Shown: piece by piece, positions 21,801 through 32,548 of the stretch
Layout of the letters: each line of letters starts with the position of its first letter
Position numbering within the stretch: the stretch's first letter is position 1
From: Galeruca laticollis
Taxonomy: Eukaryota; Arthropoda; Insecta; Coleoptera; Chrysomelidae
DNA: 64,000 nucleotides
Reading direction: 5' to 3'
Assembly: GCA_963921935.1 (NCBI GenBank)
Contig: OY998179.1
Span: 48,156,222 to 48,220,221, forward strand
Position numbers and translations under genes: made by a program
Notes under the pieces: generated by a model
Told to the model about the DNA's origin: nothing
The model's input: the letters and a program-made list of their open reading frames with translations, nothing else
Database searches by the model: none

Positions 21801-22464
21801 CTTTACTTCCAATATTTCGCTCTACTATTGTAGGGATAGAGTTGATGTACTTGATAGTTGTCGAGTTGTCTCCTGTTGCGATGATTTCTTGAAGCCTTTT
21901 CTTCACTACTTTATAATATTCTCTTTGTTTTACAGTTTGATCTCCAAATATCTTTACTATGTTCAGTGTTTTACTAATCTTGAGTGTTTCCTTTGCATCA
22001 GCTGGGTTTTTAAATGTTACTTTCAGAAGTCTACATTAATCTTTTGAAAACTTGCCAATTATTTGCAGTCTTATGTTCGTGTCTGTTAGAGTAACATCTT
22101 TGAGAATATTTAGTACGGTTTCTTTCTCCTCATTTAATCTTTCTATATGGTTGGTTTTGGTCGATTCCTTAATATTTGCTATCATAACATTCATTGCTCG
22201 ATACTTCCTCTCCTCTACTTCTGCTAAAAACTCCTCAATGTGTAGAGGATTTGAAGTAGTACTTTTATTCGCCTCAAGATCAATTATTCGCTTGTTCATC
22301 ATTTGTAGTTCCTTAGTCACCTCCTTCAACTCTCTTTTCATTTCAGCCAGTTCTTCCTTCATCGCCTTCATATCCACTACTAACTTGGGCACACTCTTGA
22401 AAGCCTGCCGACATTCCGCACAGAAAAATATCAACGATCTGTTACGGACGATCACTGCTCTCAT
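21801..22464 (-). pseudogene. LINE ORF1 with coiled coil
   Basis: Minus strand, starting at ATG 22464. A CAECRQAFKS stretch is probably the tail of a zinc-binding (PHD-like) segment. The next ~50 residues form a heptad-rich coiled coil, with EELAEMKRELKEVTKELQMM at about residues 33-55. ERKYRAMNVMIANIKES, NIRLQIIGKFSKD and, after a frameshift at about 22036, VTFKNPADAKETLK form an RRM-like RNA-binding domain. KRLQEIIATGDNSTTIKYIN is the C-terminus. This layout is common in CR1/Jockey-group ORF1 proteins, which trimerise and bind the element RNA. Upstream (22465-22590) the 5' region of the LINE continues with a CSKCLE-like cysteine pair in another frame. Confidence 0.7.
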
Positions 22465-22617
22465 TTCAGATGCTCCAAGACCAAGGCATTTTTAATTCTG
22501 GTGAAAGGGCACCAAACGGCTATCACATAGTATCAACTTATCCTCTGAAATTAATTCTAAACATTTTGAACACTTGTTATCCATGATGCCTAACCTCACT
22601 TCGATTAAATATTCTAA

Positions 22618-22765
22618 AAATAATACCACGTGACCCGAAATGGGACTTTGTAACAAAGAAGCTCTTGCTTAAAATGTGTAATACTACCCACGATTTTTAA
22701 TTGCCAAATTTCGATGTCCTAGTTTAAACAGTTTTCGAGACATATACTGGCCAAAACCTTATGGG
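22618..22765 (-). repeat. Dispersed repeat C, second copy
   Basis: The reverse complement of 14281-14440 with moderate divergence. It begins ATACCACGTGACCCGAAAT and ends near TACTGGCCAAAACC. It lies just upstream of the 5' end of the antisense LINE. Confidence 0.7.
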
Positions 22766-22972
22766 ATATAAGTAAATATTAGCTGGAAAGGAAAAATACA
22801 AACATGAAAAAATTTCTTTAAGTCATTTTTTTCATTATTTTATGAATATCACAAATATATTTAGATAATACGTACAATTGATATTAGATAACTTTTATTT
22901 ATATTTTCCCACTTATGTTTTTTAAAACGTCATTGTCTTCAATATCAGAAGAATTTATAAAAGTGATCGCAT

Positions 22973-23251
22973 TTACTGAATATTCGTTCCTTCAACATTT
23001 GTATCTTGTAATGTATTACAGTCTTCAGAATAACCCTCATTAACTACATTTGTTGATTGTTCCACTTTATGTATCAGGTGCGGAACAGCTTCTAAATGTA
23101 ATCGATTTCTTGTATGTAATTCACCCTACTCATAAAATGATTTTCATCACAATGATCACTACAAATGTATGCAGTTTTGAAGTTTATCCCTTTGTTTGAT
23201 TAATGTAATGACTCAATCCACTTATTTTTTATCAATTCATCTTTAGGAAAC
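22973..23251 (-). pseudogene. THAP-domain exon fragment
   Basis: On the minus strand an acceptor-like TTTTTAATGCAG precedes 23251. The sequence then reads FPKDELIKNKWIESL, TAYICSDHCDENHFMSR and, after a one-base shift, RLHLEAVPHLIH. This matches the second half of a THAP zinc finger: 'FPKD...R.KW', 'CS.HF....F' and the terminal 'AVPTIF' motif. It then runs to a TAA at 22973. The usual CSDHF is CSDHC here, and in-frame stops (TAA, TAG) break the frame. THAP domains occur in host regulators and in P-element-type transposases. With no first half and no downstream catalytic domain next to it, I take it as a transposon relic. Confidence 0.6.
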
Positions 23252-24039
23252 CTGCATTAAAAATATAAATTTAAATCATTAACAGACAGAAATTCATACG
23301 AAATTAATGATTTCCATTGAAATTTATTAATTGGAAGAATAATGTCAATTCAAATAATTTTTATAAATAGGTACATCAATCGAATTTAGTAACGTATGTT
23401 GCCTCCTCAAGCTCTAATCACATCACGACAATGCCGTGGCATGCTTCTGATCAATTCCTCTAAGTCAATTTGGTCCAAATTTTCCCACTCAGTCGTTAAC
23501 AAGTCTTGCAGCTGTTGAAGGTTAGCTGGCATCAAATCTCTGGACCTCACCCTTCTGTAAATATTGTCCCACACGTGTTCAATAGTGTATAAGACCGGGC
23601 TACGGGCAGATCAATCTAAAACTTGAATAATTACTTCTTGAAGGTAGTCTTGAATAATCTAGCGTTATCTTGCATTAACACGAAATCATTGACAAAAGGG
23701 GCGCAGATTAGATTAGATTTTAACGGGGTTACAATGCACTGAAGGTTTATTATGCCCCCCTATCAGAGCTGTTCTCGCTACTACTACAGCTCGCCTTCCA
23801 GTTCCAGGGTTCTAATGAACTCTAGTATTTGGAACGGCTTCAACGAGGTTATATCCTCACTCTTACAAGTTACTTGTCCAAATATTTTTTGGATCTACCA
23901 GTGTCAAAGTTCCGCAGGAACTTTTTGGAATGTTCCAACCCGGGAAGGCACCGCCAGAGCGATTCCCCTTCTTCCGAAACTCTTTCTTATAGGAGCATTT
24001 TCCTACACCACAGAAAGCTTCCGGGCCAACAAAGGGCGT

Positions 24040-25107
24040 TTATGCTCCTTTCCTGGCAAGTGTATTGGCCTCTTCATTTCCTGTGATTCCCGAGTGGCCA
24101 GGAACCCAGACTAAAGAGACCCTGTTATTCTTGCCTAATTCATCAAGTTTTCTTCGGCACTCCCATGCCAACTTTGAGTCAATGACATGGGAGTTCAATG
24201 CATTGATAGCTGCTTGACTATCAAAATGGATTGATATGTCACATTTCTGGTAGTTTCTTCTAGGTTCATTTTCACGCATCTTTCGATCGCAAGTATTTCT
24301 GCCTGAAAGACGCTCGGGAAGGAGCCTAACGATAATGAGTATCTAGTGCCAGGCCCAAATACTCCAGCGCCTGCTCCAGCGGTGGTTTTTGAACCATCCG
24401 TATACCATCTAATGGTGTTTTCGTTGAGAGTTTGGGTGGTGTACTCCCTTTTCCAGTATCTCCTCGTATTTAGCATCGAAGTGAAATTCTTTTCGATCCT
24501 TACTTTCTTGATCATTTCGTCACTGGGAAGATTCGCTGATGAGATGTATTTTGTAAGAGAGGACCAGGCTCCCTGATTTTTAATACTCTCATTGCCTGAA
24601 CCTTCCTTAGATATTCTAAGAATTGCCTATTGGGCAAATCTTTCTATCACCAGATGTAGAGGTGTCAGGTCTGTAATGATCTCAATTGCCCTAGTTGGAC
24701 ACGTTCTCATAGCTCCAGTGATGCACACACAGGCAAGCCTTTTGAACTTTGTCGAGGGTCTTCCTCTTGCTGTACTGATTTGCTTTTGTATGCCAAACTA
24801 TTGCCCCATACGTAATTGCTGGTCTTACAATCATGGCGTACATCCATCGCAGTATTTTTGGGTTACAGCCCCACCTCTTACCAGCTATATTTCTGCACGC
24901 CATCAGAGCTCTTATTGCTTTACTAGCAGTTATTTCAACATGCTTATTCCACAGAAGCTTACTGTCTAGGGTTATCCCTCGATATTTAACTTCTGATTTC
25001 CATTCTATGATTTCCCCGTTCAAGGATATGGTTTGCATGGCTGGAAGTGTTCTTTTCCGGGTAAATGAAATTACTATGGTCTTCTTTGGCTTAATGTTTA
25101 GCACCAT
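24040..25107 (-). pseudogene. LINE ORF2, post-RT region and RNase H
   Basis: The frame from 25107 gives KSEVKYRGITLDSKLLWNKH and CNPKILRWMYAMIVRPAITY with GAIVWH, the conserved segment after RT. A separate frame from 24515 gives the RNase H start, TIRWYTDGSKTTAGAGAGVF with FQAEILAIERCV. A third frame gives FDSQAAINALN and VSLVWVPGHSGITGNEEANT. These carry the D-E-D-H/D residues of RNase HI. The presence of RNase H supports an R1/LOA/I-type element rather than Jockey. Confidence 0.85.
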
Positions 25108-25145
25108 TGCTAAATGATTCTGAGACTCTTTTGTAATAAATCACA

Positions 25146-25925
25146 CTATGTGCTCTCGAACTTGCCTCTGACTATTAGAACCATGTCATCAGCATAGCCC
25201 ATACATTCGAAGCCAAGCTCCGTTAGCGTGTATAGCAACTCATCTACTACGAGGCTCCATAGAAGGGGAGTCCCCCGAGTGGCTTTAACTGAGGTGGTTT
25301 GATTCCCCAACTGTGTCTCAGCTATCCTCGTCGTCAACAACTCATACATCCATTTTACTCCTCGCCTTTTTAGTGCTTCTTTAACAGACACATGAGTTGT
25401 GTTGTCAAAGGCCCAGATATATCCAGGAATGCGCACATTGCGATTTCTTTGTTATTCAGAGTTCTCTGGAGGACTTCGGTCAGCTGATACAGAGCCGTCT
25501 CAGTTGATCGACCCGCTCTGTAGGCATGCTGACATTTATGAAGTGGTATATTCTCCAGATTTTCTGTTCTTATGTAGTTATCCACTACTTTCTCCATCGT
25601 TTTGAGTAGGAACGATGTTAGACAGATGGGTCTAAAAGATCGGGGAACAGTCCCATCTTTTTCCCTATTTTTGGTATGAAGGTTACCTTTGCCCTTCTCC
25701 ATTTTCTAGGTATTAGACCCACTGCTAGACTGCTTCTTGTAATCTTCAGCAGGTGAGGAAGAATCTCCTCTATCCCTTGCTGCAGGAGTGCTGGAAATAT
25801 TCCATCCACTCCGGGTCATTTATACGGTTGAAAGGTACTTATTGCCCATTCCAATCGTTGTCTGGTAAATATTTTCTTAGCAATGTCCCAATCTTCCTTG
25901 CGGGATTTTTTGGTGTAATTCATTG
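25146..25925 (-). pseudogene. LINE ORF2, reverse transcriptase
   Basis: Minus strand, in three frames. First comes GIFPALLQQGIEEILPHLLK with PRKWRRAKVTFIPKIGKK (25809-25618). Next are FRPICLTSFLLKTMEKVVDN and HAYRAGRSTETALYQL with AMCAFLDISG (25702-25370). Last is ATRGTPLLWSLVVDELLYTL with FECMGYADDMVLIVRG (25436-25146). The catalytic YADD is intact at about 25190. The normal 'GTPQGGVLSPLLW' is shortened to GTPLLWSLV. Frame changes between pieces inactivate it. Confidence 0.85.
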
Positions 25926-27107
25926 CTATTTCAGTGCTTGTTGCTGGTTCACTACCTGGAAAGTGTGTTCTAAGAAGAAGAATCGATCGTTCCTGTTCAC
26001 CTTCCGTGTATGATCCGTCTGGCTTTTCAGCGACATTGTGGGGTTAGTTCCCCCATTTGCCATGACCTTTTGTAGTCTGGCCTCTGTGTGAGTGGAAGTG
26101 ATCTTTTCGCAAAAGGCTTGAAAATTAAGCCTTTTGGCCTTCCTAATCTCTTTATTGTACTGAGTAAGCTTCTCAGTGTACCTCTGCCAATTACCGTCAC
26201 GGTTGGCTCTATTAAAGAGCCGACGGATCTCTATTCTGAAGTTTGACAGGTTCTCATTCCCCCAAGGAGCCTCCTTTTCTGAATGAGCTTTTGACAGTGG
26301 GCAACTGGAATGAAAAGCTTCCATTATTGCCTCACGGATCTGTTTGACTCTTTGTTCCAGGTCGTAGTGCGGGTGATTTACCCCATTCACTTCGACGTGT
26401 TCCAAATTGTCCTTCAGATTGGTCTTGTAAAGAGACCAATCAGTATTTCTAGGATTTCGGATTGTAGGAAACGAGGTGGTGTTTCCCTCTATCCTAAATT
26501 CGATGATCCTATGGTCGGAAAGTTATGGCTCGCTCATCACCCTCCAATCTTTTACATTTTTTCTAGAAGCAACATTAACAATTGTTATGTCCAGGACCTC
26601 TTCTCTTGCTCTCGTGACAAAGGTGGGGGTTGTCCCCACATTTAAGGTCTCAAGGTTATTTGCTAAGAGATATTCTAATAAACACTCACCTTTTGCGTTG
26701 TTATTAGTGCTTCCCCACATGGTATTGTGTGCGTTGGCATCACAACCAATTATAATTGGCAGTCGTCTGCTATTGCTGTATCTCACTAGCTCTTGTGCAT
26801 CTTCCGGCGGTGTCATCGGCCCGTCTCCAGCGAAGTAGGCAGAGGCAATGACGATGTCTCGGTCGATACCCCCAATGTTGAGGTGAACCATGATTGGAAC
26901 AAGGTCCCCTGACACGTATTCTGAAACACAAATATATTTTATGTTATTTCTTATGATTACACTGGCACGCGGAGATACTTGCCTTTGATCATAAATCAAT
27001 TTGGAATCCTTGTATGCCAAACCTTTGATTTGGCCTCCTTTGTTGATCCATGGTTCTTGGATCAGTACATTATCCAGTTGTAGTCTAGCGAACAACCTTG
27101 CAATCAC
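25926..27107 (-). pseudogene. LINE ORF2, AP endonuclease and linker
   Basis: The frame from 27107 reads LDNVLIQEPWINKGGQIKGL, IASAYFAGDGPMTPP, IIIGCDANAHNTMWGST and TPTFVTRAREEVLDITIVN. These are the E, D, N and D motifs of R1/LOA-type endonucleases (usual 'QEPW', 'GCDANAHH..WGS', 'DVTL'). A frame change near 26523 leads to the SDHR-like block FSDHRIIEFRIEG, and then to the linker EKEAPWGNENLSNFRIEIRR that precedes RT. The enzyme would nick the target DNA for priming. Frameshifts show the copy is dead. Confidence 0.85.
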
Positions 27108-27800
27108 GGCTGAAGCTCAATGGAGCGTAAGAAGCAACTGTTTCTAAAATCTCTGTAATGTACCTATGAGCAATTAGCTATCCTCTATCTAACAATAACA
27201 ATTCTGCACGTGCCCTTAAATATATTCCGCTCCACAACATGATGGACCTCCTCCAAAATTTGTTGAAGGTCATATATTGCAAGGAAAACACCTCTCGCCA
27301 TCTCTTCTGTAAACAGGTGTACATAAACATAATATGGACTCGTCCATGAAGAGTACATTACCCCAATCTTGAACATTCCAGTTAGCATGTTCTCTTGTGA
27401 ATGTTAACCTAGCTGCACGGTATTCTCTGTTTAGTTGAGGAGCAGTGTCAGCTGTCGGCTATAATTCCATCATGCTTCTAAACATTTCTCACGAGTTGTG
27501 AAGTTCTCTTACATTTCGAGTTTCAGCTAAGCCTTGTTGAAGCTGTCTTGGCGTTACATGTCTTCTATGTAAAGCTTGAAGTTTCAAAAATCTATTGTCT
27601 GTAGGTGTTGTTGCCGATGGCAGACCCTGCACTGGATATATCCTCTGATCTCTCGCCACTACTCGGGATACAGTTGACCAATTAACGTCCACTAAATTGG
27701 AAACGTACCTGTGACTTTGACTGTCTTCAATAAAAGCAATAATTATTCTAACGATTTGTTCCCTTGCTAAATTTAAATTTCTGTTTACTCGCGCTTCCAT

Positions 27801-28109
27801 AGTTAGTATTAATTTTAAGGTCGCAATAAAACACATATGTGTATTCTCGATCCATACCGAACATGAACTGATAAGAATCAAAATCCAATTAATATTTCAC
27901 TCTTATTCAGGTAGCCAACAAGTGCACTCACATCTTGTACTATCTGGGTAATTAACATTATCTTCGTGTTAATTTCATATTGATCGTTTTTCAACTATTG
28001 ACAATTGTTAAATTTAAATAGCAACATGTGAACATTATAACCCAATTAGCGGCAATCTAACAGTTTACAGCCACGGCATGTCTATATCTCTACAACTAAT
28101 CTAATCTAG
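27801..28109 (+). other. Intronic DNA between Tc1 and next LINE
   Basis: Probably contains the Tc1 5' region and flank. No terminal repeat was resolved. A CAACTAATCTAATCTAGTC sequence at about 28091-28109 echoes the TAATC end of the LINE at 23705 and directly precedes the next LINE fragment. Confidence 0.4.
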
Positions 28110-29740
28110 TCAGCAGTGAACTTCCTTAAAAATATAAGTCACTTAGAATTAACTTTATCGCAAACAAAATCCAAAATTTTTAAATTTGGTAGAAGGCCAC
28201 CTACACTATCTCCTAGTAACTACATTAATAACGTCCACCTTCCCGTTATTGATCACTGTAAAATACTAGATCTAACATTTTATTCTCGGCTTACTTTGAA
28301 ACAATATAATCGAGAAATCAAAGGCTGTAAAAGATTAAACATTATTAAAGCCCTCTCGTGTTACCACTGGGGAGCAGATGATAATTCTCTTCTTAACATA
28401 TACAGGGCCCTTATTAATTCAAAATTAGATTATGTAGTCATATATATATCTCTGCCACCAAATCAGACCTTGATCTTTTAAACTCGGTGCATAATACAGC
28501 TTTACGTCTCTGTCTAGGTGCTTTACCGCGAAGCTAATGAGCCCCCGCTTTGCATCAGATGGCAGACGGCCTACATGTCGTCTAACCTCTTCAATCCTGT
28601 CTACCTATTATTTATATCAACTACAAACAATTCACACACTTCTCAACTATACCAATAATAAAACCAGTCCCATTGATTTTATCACAGCTACTAGACTGTG
28701 TTAACCTCTCACAAGCAAGTCCTCTTCCTATTCCCTCTACTCCTCCATGGACTGTCAACCTTCCTAAATTTAACACATCCCTTATGAGTTACGACAAACA
28801 CACAACATCCAAATATTAAAAAATGCTTTTCATAAAATAATAACTATGACTTAGTTTTATTCACTGATGCATCCAAAAATGAATCTGGAGTAGGGTGAGC
28901 TGTTACAACATTTTGAACTTCTATAAAATCAACCCTGATCCCATCCACCTGTAGCGGTCACACAAGCGAACTGTTTAGCATACTCCAGGCCATCTATTCC
29001 ATCTCCCCACCTTATAAGCTCGTTGCCATATGTACAGACTCATTTGCATCACTTTCATCTATCCAACATATATTTACCGACCATCCAGTTACTATAATTT
29101 GGTTACCTTCCCACATTGGCATCATAGGCAACGAACTTGCAGACCAACAGGCAAAAATTGCTTCTACATTTTCGATCACCGACAATATAACTATTTGTAA
29201 GGATTTAAAATCATACTTCAAAACGAGAACCAGAGTAACATGGCAGCAGAATTGAGACACCGTCGGCTCATTCTTATGCCGAATACAGCACTCTGTAGGT
29301 CATCCTCAAACAATTAGTTTCACAAGTCTTTCAAGGCAAGATTTAGCTGTGGTAAGAAGAATCAGAATAGGTGATTCAAGACTACCCATGGATACCTAAT
29401 GTCTACTAAGTCTAGACCCATTTGTTCCAACTGTAATTCCATACAAACCGTGAAACACATTTTGACTGAGTGTCACAAATATGCCGTCCAAAGACAACAG
29501 TTTCAGCTTAAACTGAATTACAAAGACATTCTAAACAACTCTGATCAAATTACCTACCTACTTCAATTCCTCAAAGATGCACAACTTTACCATAAACTGT
29601 AGAACAATTGTTTAATTATTGTGTACATATTCATATTGAATTAATACACTGTAATATGTAATATATTGTAACCGCCCCTGTGCAAGTGGCCATAGTTGCC
29701 GAGCACGTTAATTTGAAATAAAAAAGATTTACATTTATGT
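28110..29740 (+). pseudogene. LINE fragment with RNase H, 5'-truncated
   Basis: Plus strand. 28116-28481 encodes a post-RT segment (LELTLSQTKSKIFKFGRRPP, DHCKILDLTFYSRLTLKQ, HWGADDNSLLNIYRALINSK). About 28850-29210 encodes RNase H in shifting frames (LVLFTDASKNESGVG, AICTDSFASLSSIQHIFTDH, TIIWLPSHIGIIGNELADQQ). 29399-29602 gives a C-terminal zinc-binding tail, PICSNCNSIQTVKHILTECH. A 3' UTR follows, with CGCCCCTGTGCAAGTGGCCA, an AATAAA-like signal and an A-rich end near 29735. The layout fits the I/LOA group. The endonuclease and most of RT are absent, as in typical 5'-truncated insertions. Confidence 0.8.
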
Positions 29741-30323
29741 TGAATTTTTTTCTGAAAATAAGTTATTTTTATTTCTTTTTCCTATTTTTGTTACTTTCTA
29801 GTAGTCTAACAATAATAATATTCCGTTAACGCTGGTTTTGTAAGCAATATTGCCATTCTCATGGGTTATGCTATACTTTTTTGGTGCAGGGTATATGTTA
29901 TCTTTTGGAGAATATTATATTTTTACGTAAACAGTACGATTTATAAACAGAGTACTTACATGTGCAAACTACGTTTCTCAAATGGATTTGATACTTCTTT
30001 ATATATTATAGGTACACTTTCTTGGAATTTTGAGAAATATTTCTTATTATTTTCAAACAAAAAACAATAAATCGACGATAATAATTTGTAAATAACAGAA
30101 CGTGAGCATTTAAAAACCATCCACATATTAGATAAGTACGTTACATACGAGCAAACGCGGCTAATAAGAAAAATACTGATTCTTTGTAAATCAGTCTCTC
30201 TCGACTCGAGTCAACACATATCACGCCTACTTCATCGTTGTATTTTTATATGTCTATGGTGTACTCACTATTTAAATCAATATTTTTGTTTATAATACCT
30301 GAAATATCTGTTCCTTTATGTAG
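29741..30323 (+). other. End of intron 1-2
   Basis: AT-rich DNA without recognisable repeats. It ends in the acceptor TTCCTTTATGTAG at 30323, with a pyrimidine-rich tract, in front of FoxN exon 2. Confidence 0.6.
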
Positions 30324-30745
30324 GTATGAACATAAATCCTTCCCCATCAAATAGTACCAGTACAACACCGATGAAAGTGTACAAACAAGAAATTGTGATT
30401 GACCATTCGACACCAACTAGTTGCACTGACGAATCACTGGAATCTTCCGATTATAGCAATACTTCTAATCCGACTCAAATTACAGCGCCACCTAGAAATA
30501 AACATCCTCACAATGTTCCTTACGATCCTACGATACATACTGCGAATAAGCCGCCCTATTCGTTTTCTTGTTTAATTTTTATGGCTATAGAAGATTCAGT
30601 ACAGAAAGCCTTACCCGTAAAGGAAATTTATGCCTGGATATTGGAGCATTTTCCATATTTTAAGAATGCACCTACTGGATGGAAGAATAGTGTGAGGCAT
30701 AATTTGTCGCTGAACAAATGTTTTCAAAAAGTGGAAAAAGCTGCT
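30324..30745 (+). CDS. CHES-1-like: FoxN2/3 second coding exon, forkhead domain
   Basis: GT at 30324-30325 completes the Gly codon begun in exon 1, and ATG 30326 is then an internal Met. The exon encodes 140 further residues and ends at 30745 in phase 0 before GTAAGT. The first ~70 residues are a polar Ser/Thr/Pro linker. From about residue 75 of the exon the forkhead DNA-binding domain starts ([18 protein letters not shown]). Recognition helix 3 is intact ([16 protein letters not shown]). The [12 protein letters not shown] stretch and ILEHFPYF are diagnostic of FoxN2/FoxN3 rather than FoxN1/4. The protein binds DNA in the nucleus. An ORF reads five codons into the intron, but the donor and the phase of exon 3 define the end. 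Confidence 0.95.
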
Positions 30746-31857
30746 GTAAGTATTGTTAATTAGAATTTATTCTGCCACCTAGCACTCTTGCGTTTTTTAT
30801 GTCGGTTTTCCAAGCAGTGATTTTCATGATATTTTAGTTTTAATTCATTCTTCTGATGTGTACTAACTTTTTGACACTTTTATATTTTTCACCATGTACA
30901 AATGATTGAATATACAGCCCATTTCGAGTTTTTCCCTCCATGTATTCTTCTAATCATTTTCCTATTAAATATATTGTATGGTTTTTTAAATACAAGTTAT
31001 AACAGGTCTTATCACCTCCTTTTAGAGTCCCAGTTTGGCGTCTTTACTAATTATTCTGCTAATCATGATGTGTTTATGTCTAATAGTATGAGTTAACGGT
31101 CTATTTGCTGCATTATTTCTTTACTCTTATTTCTTGATGTTTACCATCACTTCCAGGTTTTATACTTTTTCATCTTCACCTATTTCTATTTAGTGTTCTC
31201 CGCTTACTATAATAAATTTTATTTTTCTGACTTATTTTCAAACCTCTTTGACTTCCACTTTCTTCTGTTTCTAAACCTTTTCCGTAGTCAAAATGCATCG
31301 TCTGCTTACTCCTGTATTGCTTGTAATTTAAAATCTATAAATAGCATACACAATTCCAGATTGGTAGATTTCTTTATGAGCATGTATATAACATATCCAT
31401 ATTTTATTCTCATTTACATTATCTAGTTCTACTATCTCATTTACTTTAAGCTGTGTAATAACTTCCTCGAAGTTTTCATATTTTAAATATCTCGTCATTG
31501 CTTTCTATTTCATTCTATGTTAATTGTCTCCATATCACCAGATCTTTTTCTCTGGGGTAACTATATTTACTTTGGTTTTTGACATACCTACATAGTTTTG
31601 CAATATTTTTGTTACCTCTTTTTAGTTCCTCCAATATGTCATCCATCCATTAAGTATTTTTTTATCCATGATTTAATTAAGTCTTAAGTTCTTATGAAGT
31701 ATACATGAATTACGATTTTAAGCAACATGCCTTTTATGTCTGCATTATTCTGTGTTAGTTTTACTCATAAGTTAGTTGAATGTCAAAAAAATTTTATATT
31801 ACAATAGTGTTCGTTTCTATAATTTTTTTCACCTATACTATATATAGCATTAATATG
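30746..31857 (+). other. Start of intron 2-3, no supported gene
   Basis: AT-rich, with several small ORFs that carry no motif. The minus strand around 31440-31640 has weakly protein-like sequence (for example ILEELKRGNKNIAKL) that could be a very old LINE scrap, but no diagnostic block was found. Confidence 0.4.
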
Positions 31858-32548
31858 TATTACTTTTCCGCCCAGAATATCTAATATGCGAGGAAAGTAT
31901 TGGTTTAACCCAAATAAAGTTGGAATTTTGGATTTTTTTTTAAATTATTTTTATGTTTTTCACCAAGAACATCACGAAAAAACTGTTTTTAGAAAAAAAA
32001 TCCTGTGTGTATGTCGTCGTCGTTGTCGTCGGCCACTTTTCGTAACATGGTCTTGTTAGCACAATACAGCCTCATTAGTACAACAAGTCACCAATTTTAT
32101 GCTCGAATATTGTTCAGGACATCTCACAGATGAATCCTATTGATTTTAAGCTCACCAGATTCAGTTCAACGGGTGCTATGGTACTTGAAGTACGAACTTT
32201 TTGTGATTTTTCGAGAAATTTAAGTTTGTTAGCACGATACAGGCTCCGGAGTGCAACAAGTCACCAGTTTTATGATCGAATATTGTTCAGGACATCTCAC
32301 AGATGAACCCTATTGATTTTCAGCTCACCAGATCCAGTACAACGGTTGCTATGGTATTTGAAGAACTATATTTTTGTAATTTTTCGAGAAATTCAGTTTG
32401 TTAGCACGATACCACCTCTGGAGTGTATACAAGTGACCAATTTTATGATCGGATATTGTTCAGGGCGTCTTACAGATGAACTCTATTGATTTACAGCTCA
32501 CTATCGCCAGTACAACGGGTGCTATAAAACTGGAAGTACCAAATTTTT

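Larger units (their letters stand above)
23705..27118 (-). mobile_element. R1/LOA-type LINE, 5'-truncated, inserted in Tc1
   Basis: Minus strand. The 3' end is the TTAAAATCTAATCTAATCT sequence at 23705-23723, an end of short TAATC-like repeats. The 5' end is at about 27118, where Tc1 sequence resumes. The flanks carry similar CGCTCC / CGCCCC bases, a possible short target duplication. Order of domains: AP endonuclease (27107-26400), RT (25809-25146), post-RT region (25107-24691), RNase H (24515-24040). ORF1 is missing, and the endonuclease starts within its first ~20 residues, so the copy is 5'-truncated. Confidence 0.85.
23386..27800 (-). pseudogene. Tc1-type transposase split by a LINE
   Basis: The minus-strand start at about 27800 gives MEARVNRNLNLAREQIVRII (helix-turn-helix) and TVSRVVARDQRIYPVQGLPS. 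After frameshifts, a frame near 27370 reads HANWNVQDWGNVLFMDES, the first catalytic Asp of the Tc1 DD34E family, followed by YITEILETVASYAPL. There the LINE at 23705-27118 interrupts it. On the far side it resumes with APFVNDFVLMQDNA (second Asp, about 23690), passes an IEHVWD-like block that is degraded, and ends GGNIRY with TAA at 23386. Several additional frameshifts make it inactive. No clean TIRs were resolved. Confidence 0.8.

Noticed and set aside
22052..22495. 147-codon plus-strand ORF rich in Ser/Leu/Phe
   Set aside because: It is the complement of the LINE ORF1 coiled coil on the minus strand; heptad codons read backward give this composition.
30326..30328. ATG 30326 as the start of a separate FoxN transcript
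   Set aside because: It lies directly after a splice acceptor whose two preceding bases complete a Gly codon with exon 1; an internal Met is the simpler reading, although an alternative start cannot be excluded.
31193..31426. Phe/Tyr-rich ORF resembling a membrane protein
   Set aside because: Hydrophobicity comes from T-rich DNA; no conserved block and no coding context in the FoxN intron.
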